Part shown: positions 45,544 through 53,862 of the stretch, one piece after another
Position numbering within the stretch: the stretch's first letter is position 1
Layout of the letters: each line of letters opens with the position of its first letter
Assembly (NCBI RefSeq): GCF_004363655.1
Contig: NZ_SNZH01000015.1
Span: forward strand, 1-64,000
Source: Tahibacter aquaticus
Lineage (GTDB): Bacteria; Pseudomonadota; Gammaproteobacteria; Xanthomonadales; Rhodanobacteraceae
Direction: 5' to 3'
DNA length: 64,000 nucleotides
Position numbers and translations under genes: made by a program
Notes under the pieces: model-generated
Seen by the model: only the letters and a program-made list of their open reading frames with translations
What the model was told of the DNA's origin: nothing
Databases searched by the model: none

Positions 45544-45630
45544 GGAACCCGCGGCCCAGCGGCGGCCGCCGGCGGTGGGAGTTCCTCCGCTGTGGGCGCA
45601 GAATGCCCCAGCGAGTCTCGGGAGCTGCCA

Positions 45631-46473
45631 ATGGGAACGCTGATCGCCAAAGCCCTTTCGACCGCCGCAGGGTTGGCCCACCACACCTACGTCGAGTGCA
45701 GCGGGGGAAAAGCCTGGGGCTGCTACGGCCGGAAAACCGGCGGTGCCGAACTCGTCCGGGGGGCCGGCAGTACCGCCCGCGCGGACCGAATTGCCGAGCC
45801 CGATGAGCGAGCCGGCATCACCTGCTACGGCGTCAACGGCGTTTGCCATCAGGCCGCCAACCGAATTCTTCTGCCCGCCGGCGTCCTGGTAAAAAACGCC
45901 CGCGGATACCGGCTCTCGTACGCCATTTACGGCGAGTACGGCATCACGTTGCCGACGAAGAAGTGCCACGGCCTGTTGCGCAAGCACGAATCGATCGGGG
46001 GCGATCTGCCCGCTTGCCTCTTTTCTGGTGGCTCTGCGCCACCAGATAACCCCGATGAGCCGTCCGGCGACGACCGCGCTTTCCTCGGCTTGGCGCTGCG
46101 GCTTCACGACGCCTTGCAGGAGTCAGACGGTAGCCCGAATGCTCAGCTCGCCTTCCAGCTTGCCCACATCGAGCTGTGTGGTATGTACTGGGTCGGCCAG
46201 AGGTTTGTCGGTTTCAGAGACGCGGTTTTCCGAATCCAAGCGGGATTCGAACGGACGCGCCAGGAACTGCAAGGCCGCCGGCTTTTCGGCGATCTGCCTC
46301 CGTTGGGATTTTTGGAATCGATGAACGTGTTGACCGTCAACTACCAAGACGCCATGGCCGACGCACTTCCGAGCGACGTCTATGAGGACATGTTCCAGCT
46401 GGAACGCGACGAGCGCGTGATCCTCTGCGATCCCGACGTACTGGATTCGGGGAACGCGCCGCGGAGCGCTTGA
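45631..46473 (+). CDS. Unknown Cys/His protein, papain-like in appearance
   Basis: A 280-residue protein from ATG 45631 with GGGAGCTG upstream. Conserved-looking motifs are LAHHTYVECSGGKAWGCYGR, ITCYGVNGVCHQAANRILLP and YAIYGEYG. The Cys-His-Gln-x-x-Asn string in a glycine-rich setting suggests a papain-like cysteine-hydrolase fold, but the catalytic assignment is only a guess. There is no signal peptide. It is followed one base later by another unknown gene, so the two are co-translated. They lie just behind arsJ but after about 90 bases, and may be separate cargo. Confidence 0.6.
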   Translation: MGTLIAKALSTAAGLAHHTYVECSGGKAWGCYGRKTGGAELVRGAGSTARADRIAEPDERAGITCYGVNGVCHQAANRILLPAGVLVKNARGYRLSYAIYGEYGITLPTKKCHGLLRKHESIGGDLPACLFSGGSAPPDNPDEPSGDDRAFLGLALRLHDALQESDGSPNAQLAFQLAHIELCGMYWVGQRFVGFRDAVFRIQAGFERTRQELQGRRLFGDLPPLGFLESMNVLTVNYQDAMADALPSDVYEDMFQLERDERVILCDPDVLDSGNAPRSA

Positions 46474-46474
46474 T

Positions 46475-46927
46475 ATGAAAGCCCCGTTGCCGTTTGGAAC
46501 CCGTTTGTCGGACGAGAGGTATCAGCGGAGCGTGGCCGCGCTCTACAACGGCTTGCCGGAGCCGCCGTCGCCGGAACAGGAAACGGCGGTCCGCAGGAAA
46601 TCGTTGAATCTGGCCATCGACCACCGACTGGGCGTCGATTTTCCTGCGTCGCGGCGGGACGCCCTGTGGGAGGTTCAGCAGCGCATCGCCCGCAACCACC
46701 TCCGCGTTGCATGCGGGCTCGTGTTCACCGGCTTGGTTCGCCTGCTGACGCCCACGAATTGGTTGACCCGAAAGGGCCTCGGTGCGGCAGGCGGCTACGT
46801 ACACAGGCAGTTCGCGCGCGTCTTGAGCCCCGACGAGCTGGCGCACTTTCTTGGCGACGACGACGAGCCAAGCAACGAGCCGCCGTCCTCGCCCGCGCGT
46901 CTGCCGCCGTCGCGCCCTCGCCGCTGA
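46475..46927 (+). CDS. Unknown partner of the papain-like protein
   Basis: A 150-residue protein whose ATG follows the previous stop after one base. It is mostly helical (RYQRSVAALYNGLPEPPSPE, ALWEVQQRIARNHLRVACGL) with a moderately hydrophobic middle (VACGLVFTGLVRLL) and a disordered Pro/Arg tail. Family unknown. The tight coupling suggests it binds or restrains the upstream protein. Confidence 0.55.
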   Translation: MKAPLPFGTRLSDERYQRSVAALYNGLPEPPSPEQETAVRRKSLNLAIDHRLGVDFPASRRDALWEVQQRIARNHLRVACGLVFTGLVRLLTPTNWLTRKGLGAAGGYVHRQFARVLSPDELAHFLGDDDEPSNEPPSSPARLPPSRPRR

Positions 46928-46999
46928 TCGTCGGGCCTTTTGCTGCTCGCAGCCGGTTTTCCTCGCGAGGGCACAGCAGCGGTCCCGACGACGGGCGTT

Positions 47000-47920
47000 T
47001 TAGGCCGTCGGGCAGCAGCAACCGCATCGAATTCTTCCGAACCGGCGAACGACCCGCGAGCCGAGATCGGCGAAGGGATACAGCCACTGATCCCGCAGGC
47101 GGCGGGGGACGGCGCTTCCCGCCCAGAGCCCCACGCCGTCGTCCGCGACGCCGCGCCCGGGGTACCTGCGGGTGCCGAAAAGCCAATCCCAGACGAGCAC
47201 CGTCGCGCCGTAGTTGCCGTTGGCCCAGCGCGGGTCGCGCGCGTGGTGCCAGCGGTGTAGTTCGGCCATGCTGAAAATCGCGTTGAGCGGCCCGAGGCGG
47301 AAATCGACGTTCGCGTGGCTGAGCACCCCGTGGACGTTGTGCAGAACACCCGCAACGAACAGGACCTCGGCCGGGGCGCCGAGCAGCGCCAACGGGAGCA
47401 GCGTGAGTGCTGCGGTGAGGAACGCGTTGACCGGGTGGAACCGTGCAAAGTTGAACCCATACAAGCGCTCGGGCGCGTGGTGGATGGCGTGCACGCGCCA
47501 CAGAAAACCGCGCGATTCGTGGCTGGCGCGGTGGTAGAGGTAGGGGAGGAAGTCGCCGATCACCAAGGCCAGCGGGATCTGCGCCGCGACCGGCCAACCC
47601 GCGGGCCACAGGGTGCCGCCGGACCACAGCCCGAGCAGCACGACCGCAACGCCCCACACGGCGGCTTCCGCGACGGCCACGACGGCCGACGTCGCGCCGA
47701 GGTAGACCAGGTCGGCCCCGGCGTCCGGACCGGCGTTCCATCGGTCCGCGTAGGGCACAACCCGCTCCAGACCGAAGGTCAGAAACAACACTGCGGCTAC
47801 GATCGCGGGCATCAGCCACGCCGCAGATTCGGGCGTGTGGCCGACCCACGCGGCGAGGCCCGCGCCGCCGAACAGCAACGGGAACGCGGCGAAGCGGAGC
47901 AGGGTACGCAGGCGATTCAT
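47000..47920 (-). CDS. Sterol desaturase / fatty acid hydroxylase family protein
   Basis: A 306-residue membrane protein with four to six hydrophobic segments and the three histidine boxes of the di-iron hydroxylase family: YLYHRASHE, VHAIHHAPE and AELHRWHHA. These enzymes hydroxylate or desaturate lipids at the membrane. Substrate is unknown. The ATG (complement of 47918-47920) starts a short basic segment before the first membrane helix. It follows the MFS gene on the same strand after 37 bases and may be the last gene of the minus-strand arsenic operon. Confidence 0.85.
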   Translation of the reverse strand: MNRLRTLLRFAAFPLLFGGAGLAAWVGHTPESAAWLMPAIVAAVLFLTFGLERVVPYADRWNAGPDAGADLVYLGATSAVVAVAEAAVWGVAVVLLGLWSGGTLWPAGWPVAAQIPLALVIGDFLPYLYHRASHESRGFLWRVHAIHHAPERLYGFNFARFHPVNAFLTAALTLLPLALLGAPAEVLFVAGVLHNVHGVLSHANVDFRLGPLNAIFSMAELHRWHHARDPRWANGNYGATVLVWDWLFGTRRYPGRGVADDGVGLWAGSAVPRRLRDQWLYPFADLGSRVVRRFGRIRCGCCCPTA

Positions 47921-47957
47921 CGGTCGGAGTCCTTGATGCGAAGGCGGTCGGGGGCCT

Positions 47958-49154
47958 TCAGGCCGCGGGGTGGGGCAACAGGGTGGGGTGGCGCGACAGC
48001 GCGTAGGCGAGCGGGCAGCACGCGAGCAGCGTCGAGGCCAGAACCAGAAACACGGCGTCGCTGCCCAGCCAGCCGGCAGCCGCGGCCACCGCGAAGGGGC
48101 CGGCGGCGCGTGCCAAGCCCTGGGCGCGGGCGATGACGCCGTTGGTGCGGCCGGCCGCTTCGGCGCCGAACATCAGGGGCACGATCCAGGGCCGTGCCAG
48201 TGTGTGCAGGCCGGCACCAACGCCGAACACTGCCACGCCCAGGAATGCACCGGCCAACGAGCCGGCCAAACCGAGCAGGGCCAGCCCGGCGACCTGGAGC
48301 GCCAAAGGCCCGACCAACAGGACGCGCGGAGACAAGGCGCGGCCGGCGCCGCGCCACAGCCACACCCGCCCAGGCAGCTGCATGATGCCGAGTGCAGCCA
48401 GCACCCACGCGGTCCGTTCGATGGGGTGGCCGCGCGCGACCAGGCTCGGCACCACCAACGTGGTCAGCGCCATGGCCGAGAAGGTCGCGGCGACGAAGGG
48501 GGCACCGGTCCACCAGAGCAAGCGGCGGTCCACGGGGGCGAGATTGGTTGCCGGGGCTGCGGCACGCGACCAGCTCTCCGCGGCGTGCAATTCCCGCAGC
48601 GCCGCGCGCTCCAGCCACAGCGTCGCGAGCAGCCAGACCACCGCCAGCACGCGGAGGGTGAGGCGCCAGCCCAGGTGCGCCACGCCCGCACCGACCAGTG
48701 GAAGAAACACGGTGCTGGCCAGCCCGCCCATTACGGTCAGGCTGGCCAAGGCGCGCAAGCGAGCCGACGGGTCGGCGAAGGCGCGCGTGATGAGCGCGAA
48801 CGCCGTTTCGTAGAGGACCAGGGCCATGCAGGCGCCGAGACCCGCCCAGACCGCGTAGAGGCCGGCCAGGCCATCCACGTACGACCAAGCGAGCAGCAGC
48901 GCGGCGCCGGCCCAGGCGCCCGCGCGGAGCACCAGCACGCCGTGGCCGCGGTCCAGCCAGCGGCCCACGGCGGTGGCCAGAACGGCGCTGACGGTCAGCC
49001 CGACGGAAAACGCCCCGGCGACGGCCGCGTCCGACGCGCCCCATTCGTCGCGCATGGGCACGAGCAGTACGGAGAAGGCGTAGTAGACGATGCCCCAGTA
49101 GACGCATTGGCCCGCGCCCAGAATCCAGACCACGGGCCAACGCGGAGGGCTCAT
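47958..49154 (-). CDS. MFS transporter of the arsenic operon
   Basis: A 398-residue transporter with about 12 membrane segments. It starts MSPPRWPVVWILGAGQCVYW at the ATG complementary to 49152-49154, which overlaps the upstream stop as ATGA. Loop motifs such as GRWLDRGHGVLVLRAGAW are typical of MFS. Translational coupling to the flavoprotein and ArsN1 genes suggests it exports an arsenic or antimony compound handled by them. A longer frame reaching 49418 overlaps the flavoprotein and is not used. Confidence 0.85.
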   Translation of the reverse strand: MSPPRWPVVWILGAGQCVYWGIVYYAFSVLLVPMRDEWGASDAAVAGAFSVGLTVSAVLATAVGRWLDRGHGVLVLRAGAWAGAALLLAWSYVDGLAGLYAVWAGLGACMALVLYETAFALITRAFADPSARLRALASLTVMGGLASTVFLPLVGAGVAHLGWRLTLRVLAVVWLLATLWLERAALRELHAAESWSRAAAPATNLAPVDRRLLWWTGAPFVAATFSAMALTTLVVPSLVARGHPIERTAWVLAALGIMQLPGRVWLWRGAGRALSPRVLLVGPLALQVAGLALLGLAGSLAGAFLGVAVFGVGAGLHTLARPWIVPLMFGAEAAGRTNGVIARAQGLARAAGPFAVAAAAGWLGSDAVFLVLASTLLACCPLAYALSRHPTLLPHPAA

Positions 49155-50593
49155 GCGCGGGCGGCTCCGCAGCAGGACGACTTGGCGGGGGCGGGAGCAA
49201 GCGCAACCGCCGGGACCGGGGCGGCCGTGGGGCCGCAACCGCAGCCGGCTTCCCCGCTGGCCTTGGCGTCGGCGTCGGCCACGCAGCACGCGGCGGAATC
49301 GGCCGGCGCGGGGCCACCGCAGCAGGCCGCGGCAGGGAGAGCCTCGTCGGCGGCAAACTGGGTGTTGCACACCCCGGTCTCCGGCAGCACCAGCTCGACG
49401 CGCCGCGCGGCTTCCCAATCGCCGGCGATGGCGGCGGCGACCGACCGCACCTGTTCGTAGCCCGTCAGCAGCAGGAAGGTCGGCGCCCGCCCGTAGCTTT
49501 TCATGCCGACGATGTAGAAGTTGGCGTCGGGGTGCTGGAGTTCGACCGCGCCGTGCGGGCGCACGCTGCCGCAGCTGTGCAGGTTCGGGTCGATCAGCGG
49601 GGCCAGCGCCGCCGGCGCCTGAGTGCCGGCATCGAGGTCAAGGCGCACCTCGCTGAGGAGGCTCAGGTCCGGACGGAAGCCGGTGGCGCCGATCAGCTCA
49701 TCGACCGGTGGCAGCGCGGTCGCGCCGCTCCACGCGACCCAGCCGGCGTCCGTGCGTTCCAGGCGATCGATGTGGGCACCGGTGTGGACCGCGATGGCTC
49801 CGGTCTCGACCAGACGCGCGATGCGCAGGCCCAGACGGCCGCGTTCCTTCAGCTGGTCGTTCTCGCCACCGCCCAGCACGTGCTGCAACGATGGCCGCCG
49901 CACGGCCCAATGGATCTGCATGCCGGGTATGGTTTGAGCCAGGCGCGCAAGGTCGGTCAGCACGTTGAACGCCGAGTGGCCGCTGCCCACCACCAGCACG
50001 CGTTTGCCGGCGTAGCGGTCGCGTGCGAAGCCCAGCACGTCGGGCATGCCGTAGGCCACGTGCGCGGCCGCGGCGCGCTCGCCCAGCGCCGGGAGGCCAG
50101 CGGCCCCGAGAGGATTTGGCGCATCGACGGTGCCCGAGGCGTCGACCACCGCCTGGGCGTGCACCTCGTGTTCCTCGCCGTCCTGCTCGTAGCGAACCAC
50201 GAACGGGGTGGCGTCGCGCTGCGCGTTCTTCATGCGGTCGCGCTGGTGCTTGGTGATGCCGACCACCCGGGCGTTGAGTCGGATGTGCGGGGCCAGCTCC
50301 GGGGTACCGGCCAGGGGTTCCAGGTACCGCGCCACGACCTCGCCGCCGGTGGGGAAGTGCGTCGGGTCCGGCGCCTGCCAGCCGTTGGCCGCGAGGATTT
50401 CCGCGGCGCGCGCGTCGAGCGTGTATTCCCACGGGGAGAACATGCGTACGTGCGCCCAGCGGCGCATGCCGGCACCGACCTGGGCGCCGGCTTCCAGGAC
50501 CAGGGGCGTGAACCCGCGGGCGCGCAAATGGGCGGCGGCGGCCAGGCCCACCGGGCCGGCACCAACCACGACGACGGGCAACGAACTATCCAT
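49151..50593 (-). CDS. FAD/NAD(P)-dependent oxidoreductase with Cys-rich tail (ArsO-like)
   Basis: A 480-residue flavoprotein: FAD site VVVGAGPVGLAAAAHLRARG, NAD(P) site KRVLVVGSGHSAFNVLTDLA, and DELIGATGFRPDLSLL near 320. After residue 400 comes ETGVCNTQF and a tail with repeated Cys pairs (AACCGGP, SAACCV, GCGCG, KSSCCG), well suited to bind trivalent arsenic or metal. Such proteins are frequent in ars clusters, often called ArsO-type monooxygenases. The reaction cannot be read here; oxidation of an arsenical is likely. It overlaps arsN1 by 8 bases upstream and the MFS gene by 4 downstream. Confidence 0.85.
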   Translation of the reverse strand: MDSSLPVVVVGAGPVGLAAAAHLRARGFTPLVLEAGAQVGAGMRRWAHVRMFSPWEYTLDARAAEILAANGWQAPDPTHFPTGGEVVARYLEPLAGTPELAPHIRLNARVVGITKHQRDRMKNAQRDATPFVVRYEQDGEEHEVHAQAVVDASGTVDAPNPLGAAGLPALGERAAAAHVAYGMPDVLGFARDRYAGKRVLVVGSGHSAFNVLTDLARLAQTIPGMQIHWAVRRPSLQHVLGGGENDQLKERGRLGLRIARLVETGAIAVHTGAHIDRLERTDAGWVAWSGATALPPVDELIGATGFRPDLSLLSEVRLDLDAGTQAPAALAPLIDPNLHSCGSVRPHGAVELQHPDANFYIVGMKSYGRAPTFLLLTGYEQVRSVAAAIAGDWEAARRVELVLPETGVCNTQFAADEALPAAACCGGPAPADSAACCVADADAKASGEAGCGCGPTAAPVPAVALAPAPAKSSCCGAARA

Positions 50594-51140
50594 GGTGCAC
50601 CTCGGTTTCTTGGGGAGGGGCGCTGGCTGGGCCGGCGAGGTTTTCGGGGATGAGGCGTTCGACGATCACGACGTCGAGCCATTGGCCGTCGAGCTGGCCG
50701 TGTTTTTCGTACAGGCCGACTTCGCGGAACCCGCAGGCGCGGCACAGCGCGCGGCTGGCGGTGTTGAAGGGAAAAATGCGGGAGAGAACCTTTGAGAAGC
50801 CGGCCGCGCGGGCCGCGTCGAGCAGGTCGTCGAGCAGCAGGCGGCCCACCCCGCAGCCGCGGGCAGCCGCGTCGATGTAGATCGAGAACTCGGCGATGCC
50901 GGCGTAGCAGGCGCGGGGCCGGTAGCTGCTCAAACCGGCCCACCCGATGACGCGGCCGTCGGCGTCCACCGCGACCCGCAGCGGATAACGGGGGTCGGCG
51001 ATGCGCGGGAGCAGGTCCTCGGCGGTGCGGGGCTCGGTCTCGAACGTGGCGCCGCGCGCGGCGATGCCCTGGTTGTAGATTTCGGCGATGGCCGGCGCGT
51101 CGGTGGGCAAAGCGCTGCGGGTGGAAAAAGCTGGCGTCAT
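50586..51140 (-). CDS. arsN1: ArsN1-family N-acetyltransferase
   Basis: A 184-residue GNAT enzyme: ALPTDAPAIAEIYNQGI at the start, ARGCGVGRLLLDDLLDAAR as the acetyl-CoA loop, and KVLSRIFPFNTASRALCRACGF. It matches phosphinothricin/arsinothricin acetyltransferases, which inactivate the arsenic-containing antibiotic arsinothricin. It heads the ArsN1-flavoprotein-MFS overlapping operon. An operator-like palindrome (51144-51158) lies 3 bases before the start codon. Confidence 0.85.
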   Translation of the reverse strand: MTPAFSTRSALPTDAPAIAEIYNQGIAARGATFETEPRTAEDLLPRIADPRYPLRVAVDADGRVIGWAGLSSYRPRACYAGIAEFSIYIDAAARGCGVGRLLLDDLLDAARAAGFSKVLSRIFPFNTASRALCRACGFREVGLYEKHGQLDGQWLDVVIVERLIPENLAGPASAPPQETEVHHG

Positions 51141-51143
51141 GGT

Positions 51144-51158
51144 GTTGTCAGTACCAAC
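51144..51158. promoter_or_regulatory. Operator in front of arsN1
   Basis: On the minus strand GTTGGTACTGACAAC, an imperfect dyad of GTTG and CAAC. It matches the sites at 51705-51719 and 51739-51753 around the MarR gene start, so one regulator probably controls both. Confidence 0.65.
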
Positions 51159-51177
51159 TAAATGGGCAAATAAAAGG

Positions 51178-51711
51178 TCAGCCGCAGGTGCCGGTGCCGC
51201 ACACCGGCGCGCAGGCGCCGACGCTGACCCCGGCCACGAAGCGGGCTTCGGCGGCCTTGGCCAGGCGGCGGATGACGTCGGTAACGCTGGCTCGAACGTG
51301 AGGATCCAGATCGGCCAGCATTTCGGCCTGCTGGGCGATGAGCCCGCGGTTGATCGTGTCGTACAACGCCCGCCCGTTGGGGGTGATGCGCAGGGAGACG
51401 GCTCGGGCGTCCTCCTCCTCGGGGCGGCGCTCGACGTAGCCCTTGCGTTCCAGCGCGTCGATCACCCGCGTGGTCGTGCTCTTGTCGAGCAAGAGCAGTT
51501 TGGCGAGGCTCTGGCTGCGCATCGGGCCGTGGTCCGCCAATGCTTCCAGCGCGTAGCACTGGGTAACCGAAATGTCGAAGCAGCAGATGCGGTCGCAGTC
51601 GCGGAACTGATAGACCCGGACCAAGTCCGCCAGGGCGGCGTTCAAGGCCTCGGCGTCGGCCAGCAGGCGATCCGGAGCGGTGGAAGGGGCGGAGGCGGTT
51701 TTCTGTTGCAT
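51178..51711 (-). CDS. MarR-family regulator with cysteine sensor motifs
   Basis: A 177-residue winged-helix regulator: SLAKLLLLDKSTTTRVIDAL is the recognition helix and RRPEEEDARAVSLRITPNG the wing. Cys residues appear near DCDRICCFDIS (about 52-57) and at the C-terminal end, GACAPVCGTGTCG. These could bind As(III) or Sb(III), replacing the usual small-molecule pocket. The start ATG (complement of 51709-51711) lies within an operator dyad, so the protein probably represses itself. It lies 37 bases upstream of arsN1. Confidence 0.85.
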   Translation of the reverse strand: MQQKTASAPSTAPDRLLADAEALNAALADLVRVYQFRDCDRICCFDISVTQCYALEALADHGPMRSQSLAKLLLLDKSTTTRVIDALERKGYVERRPEEEDARAVSLRITPNGRALYDTINRGLIAQQAEMLADLDPHVRASVTDVIRRLAKAAEARFVAGVSVGACAPVCGTGTCG

Positions 51712-51719
51712 GTAGCAAC
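51705..51719. promoter_or_regulatory. MarR autoregulatory operator
   Basis: A dyad GTTGC-N5-GCAAC (minus strand GTTGCTACATGCAAC) covers the start codon of the MarR gene. Perfect 5-bp arms. Confidence 0.7.
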
Positions 51720-51738
51720 TATAGCGCGCTCGACGATG

Positions 51739-51753
51739 ATTGCAAGTGCCAAC
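51739..51753. promoter_or_regulatory. Second operator copy upstream of MarR gene
   Basis: On the minus strand GTTGGCACTTGCAAT, a close match to the operator 34 bases away (centre to centre). Two sites about three helical turns apart would allow cooperative binding. Confidence 0.55.
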
Positions 51754-51883
51754 CAAACCAAGCGCACGATCCTAGGGTGGCTTCTCGCATCTACCACCAG
51801 ATGCGGGTCGGCAACCCGAATCCGGATTCGGATTGTTCGGTGGCTGCGCGGTTGCGACCATCCCAAACGTCGAGCAGGTGTCG

Positions 51884-52990
51884 ATGCAGAAGGATTGTTC
51901 CGTGAACGTCCAGCACACGGTGTTGATCTACCGCGGTACCGACGAGGACGACGTGCCGAATGGGCGGGAGGTGGTCCTTGGGAACGTGGACTTCGAGCCG
52001 CTGGGTTACGCCGACCTCCTCGGAACCCAATCGAAGGGCCCGACGAAACTGTCCTTGCGAGTGCGGTCGGGCGTTGTCGTGGCGTGCGACGATCCCGGTT
52101 TGAAGCCGGGTACGCGCATCAACGGAGACTTCGGCGAATTCACGACGCATCTCACCGTGAAGACGATCGGACTGGTTCCCGGTGGCTGGTTGCCTTCCGG
52201 CCTGGCGGCGCTTACCGGCGCCACGGTCGGGTTCGACCTTTGCACCCTTGCGACCGTGAAGAAGGCCTTCAAGGGGCGAAGCGAAGGGGCCAGCGACAAA
52301 GACTTCCTCGACTTCTTGAACAGCCCCGGCGTTCGCATCAATCCCTTGTTCTCGATCATCGAGGGCACTCTGCAACGGGCTCCGACCGATGCCGAGGTGC
52401 GCGCACTGGCCCACCGCGTGCGCGGGACGTTGCAGGCCGTGCTGCCGCGGGCTGTCTTGGTCCCGGGCAGCGAGGAAAGCGTGGAAGGCGCGATCGGCCT
52501 GGCGCAAGAATCGGCAGCGGGGATTGAGCGGGAGCGGGCCTTTCTGCTCTCGGTGATCCCGCTCCTCCGCAAGCCCGTCGCCGAGGCGCGGAAGGGCGAG
52601 GTGTGGGCGGCCGTCGTGGACGCGTTCCAGAAGTCTGATCTGTCGCGACGGACCTTGAGCTTCTTTGCCGCACTGAGTTGCGTGGTGGCGCCTCAAGGGC
52701 GCAACCACGCGAGGGGCGTCTTAAAGCCAGGCACCCACCCTTACGGTCCCAAGGACGCCTACAACGCGCTGGCCGATCTGAGGCAGCTGGTGCTGTTGTC
52801 GAATGCATACGCGCTCTACCCCGACGATCGAATCATGTACTGCACCGACGACTTCAACTTTGCGGCGTTTTGGGTTGGATTGGAGCCTCGAAACTTCGTG
52901 CGAACGGACGCGGGAACGACGTTCGATTTCACCGGCAATCACCTGTTCCCCGGGATCTCCGAGGACCAATGGCGCGACGTGGCCGGGTGA
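51884..52990 (+). CDS. Hypothetical 368-residue protein
   Basis: A soluble protein starting at ATG 51884 (MQKDCSVNVQHTVLIYRGTD), chosen over an in-frame ATG at 51833. Residues 1-110 look beta-rich; 130-320 are helical (LATVKKAFKGRSEGASDKDF, FLLSVIPLLRKPVAEARKGE). The end (NALADLRQLVLLSNAYALYP, DDFNFAAFWVGLEP) looks globular. Family unknown and no catalytic motif. It is divergent from the MarR gene and lies about 210 bases before RNA unit 3. Confidence 0.6.
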   Translation: MQKDCSVNVQHTVLIYRGTDEDDVPNGREVVLGNVDFEPLGYADLLGTQSKGPTKLSLRVRSGVVVACDDPGLKPGTRINGDFGEFTTHLTVKTIGLVPGGWLPSGLAALTGATVGFDLCTLATVKKAFKGRSEGASDKDFLDFLNSPGVRINPLFSIIEGTLQRAPTDAEVRALAHRVRGTLQAVLPRAVLVPGSEESVEGAIGLAQESAAGIERERAFLLSVIPLLRKPVAEARKGEVWAAVVDAFQKSDLSRRTLSFFAALSCVVAPQGRNHARGVLKPGTHPYGPKDAYNALADLRQLVLLSNAYALYPDDRIMYCTDDFNFAAFWVGLEPRNFVRTDAGTTFDFTGNHLFPGISEDQWRDVAG

Positions 52991-53165
52991 GGAAAGGGGC
53001 CGGACGATCCGTCGTTCGTTTGGACTCTTCTCCGCGACTGGACCCAGGCCGGAAGCTTCGACAACAACCGGTTGGATTCGGACTGCCTGCGGCATGCAAC
53101 TAATGCCATAATGGCTTATGTTGATTTAGATTACTGTATCCGATCAGAAAAATTTCGGATCGCCC

Positions 53166-53194
53166 TTGACGGTGTGAGGATGTCGATCTACGCT
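53166..53194 (+). promoter_or_regulatory. Promoter of hairpin-repeat RNA unit 3
   Basis: TTGACG (53166-53171) and TACGCT (53189-53194) are 17 bases apart, with TCGATC before the -10 as in unit 2. Start near 53201, just before the first repeat. Confidence 0.65.
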
Positions 53195-53200
53195 GCCTTC

Positions 53201-53812
53201 GTGGCTTCGGAAAGTTTGAATCCCAATCGGGGGTAGTGAGAAGACCGGCTCCAATCGCATTGGGTTTGATTCTGATGCGCGAGATACGAACTTTGATCCC
53301 CATAGGGGGTAGTGAGAAGACCGGCTTCAACCGCATCGGGTTTTATTCTGATGCGCGAGAAACGAGCTTTTGATCCCCATAGGGGGTAGTGAGAAGACCG
53401 GCTTCAACCGCATTGGGTTTTATTCCGATGCGCGAGAAACAAGCTTTTGATCCCCATAGGGGGTAGTGAGAAGACCTGCTTCAATCGCATTGGGTTTTTA
53501 TTCTGATGCGCGAGATACGAACTTTGATCCCCATAGGGGGTAGTGAGAAGACCTGCTTCAATCGCATTGGGTTTTTATTCTGATGCGCGAGATACGAACT
53601 TTGATCCCCATAGGGGGTAGTGAGAAGGCCGGCTTCAATCGCATTGGGTTTGATTCCGATGCGCGAGAAACAACCTTTGAATCCCCATAGGGGGTAGTGA
53701 GAAGACCGGATTCAACCGCATTGGGTTTTATTCCGATGCGCGAGAAACCAAACCGTTCCATTCCCCATAGGGGAGCAGTGCCGACGCCCACGTCATCGTG
53801 GGCGTCGTTTTT
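53201..53812 (+). ncRNA. Hairpin-repeat RNA unit 3, seven 77-bp repeats
   Basis: The motif GGGGTAGTGAG occurs at 53230, 53306, 53383, 53460, 53537, 53614 and 53691, spacing 76 then 77 each time. The whole 77-bp unit is conserved with a few substitutions, not just the motif. Each unit can form two hairpins: CCCC-ATA-GGGG and CGCAT-N13/14-ATGCG. A last partial unit runs into an 11-bp terminator stem CGACGCCCACG/CGTGGGCGTCG with loop TCAT and TTTTT (53782-53812). No protein frame runs through the array on the + strand. Confidence 0.7.
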
Positions 53813-53862
53813 CGTTGCGGCGGACGGAACGGCGAACCCGCCGAATTCCGTGGTGCGGTTTG

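Noticed and set aside
53201-53812. CRISPR array
   Set aside because: The stretches between the repeated motifs are themselves conserved in every unit, the period is 77 bases, and no cas gene is nearby. It is a tandem repeat, not repeat plus unique spacers.
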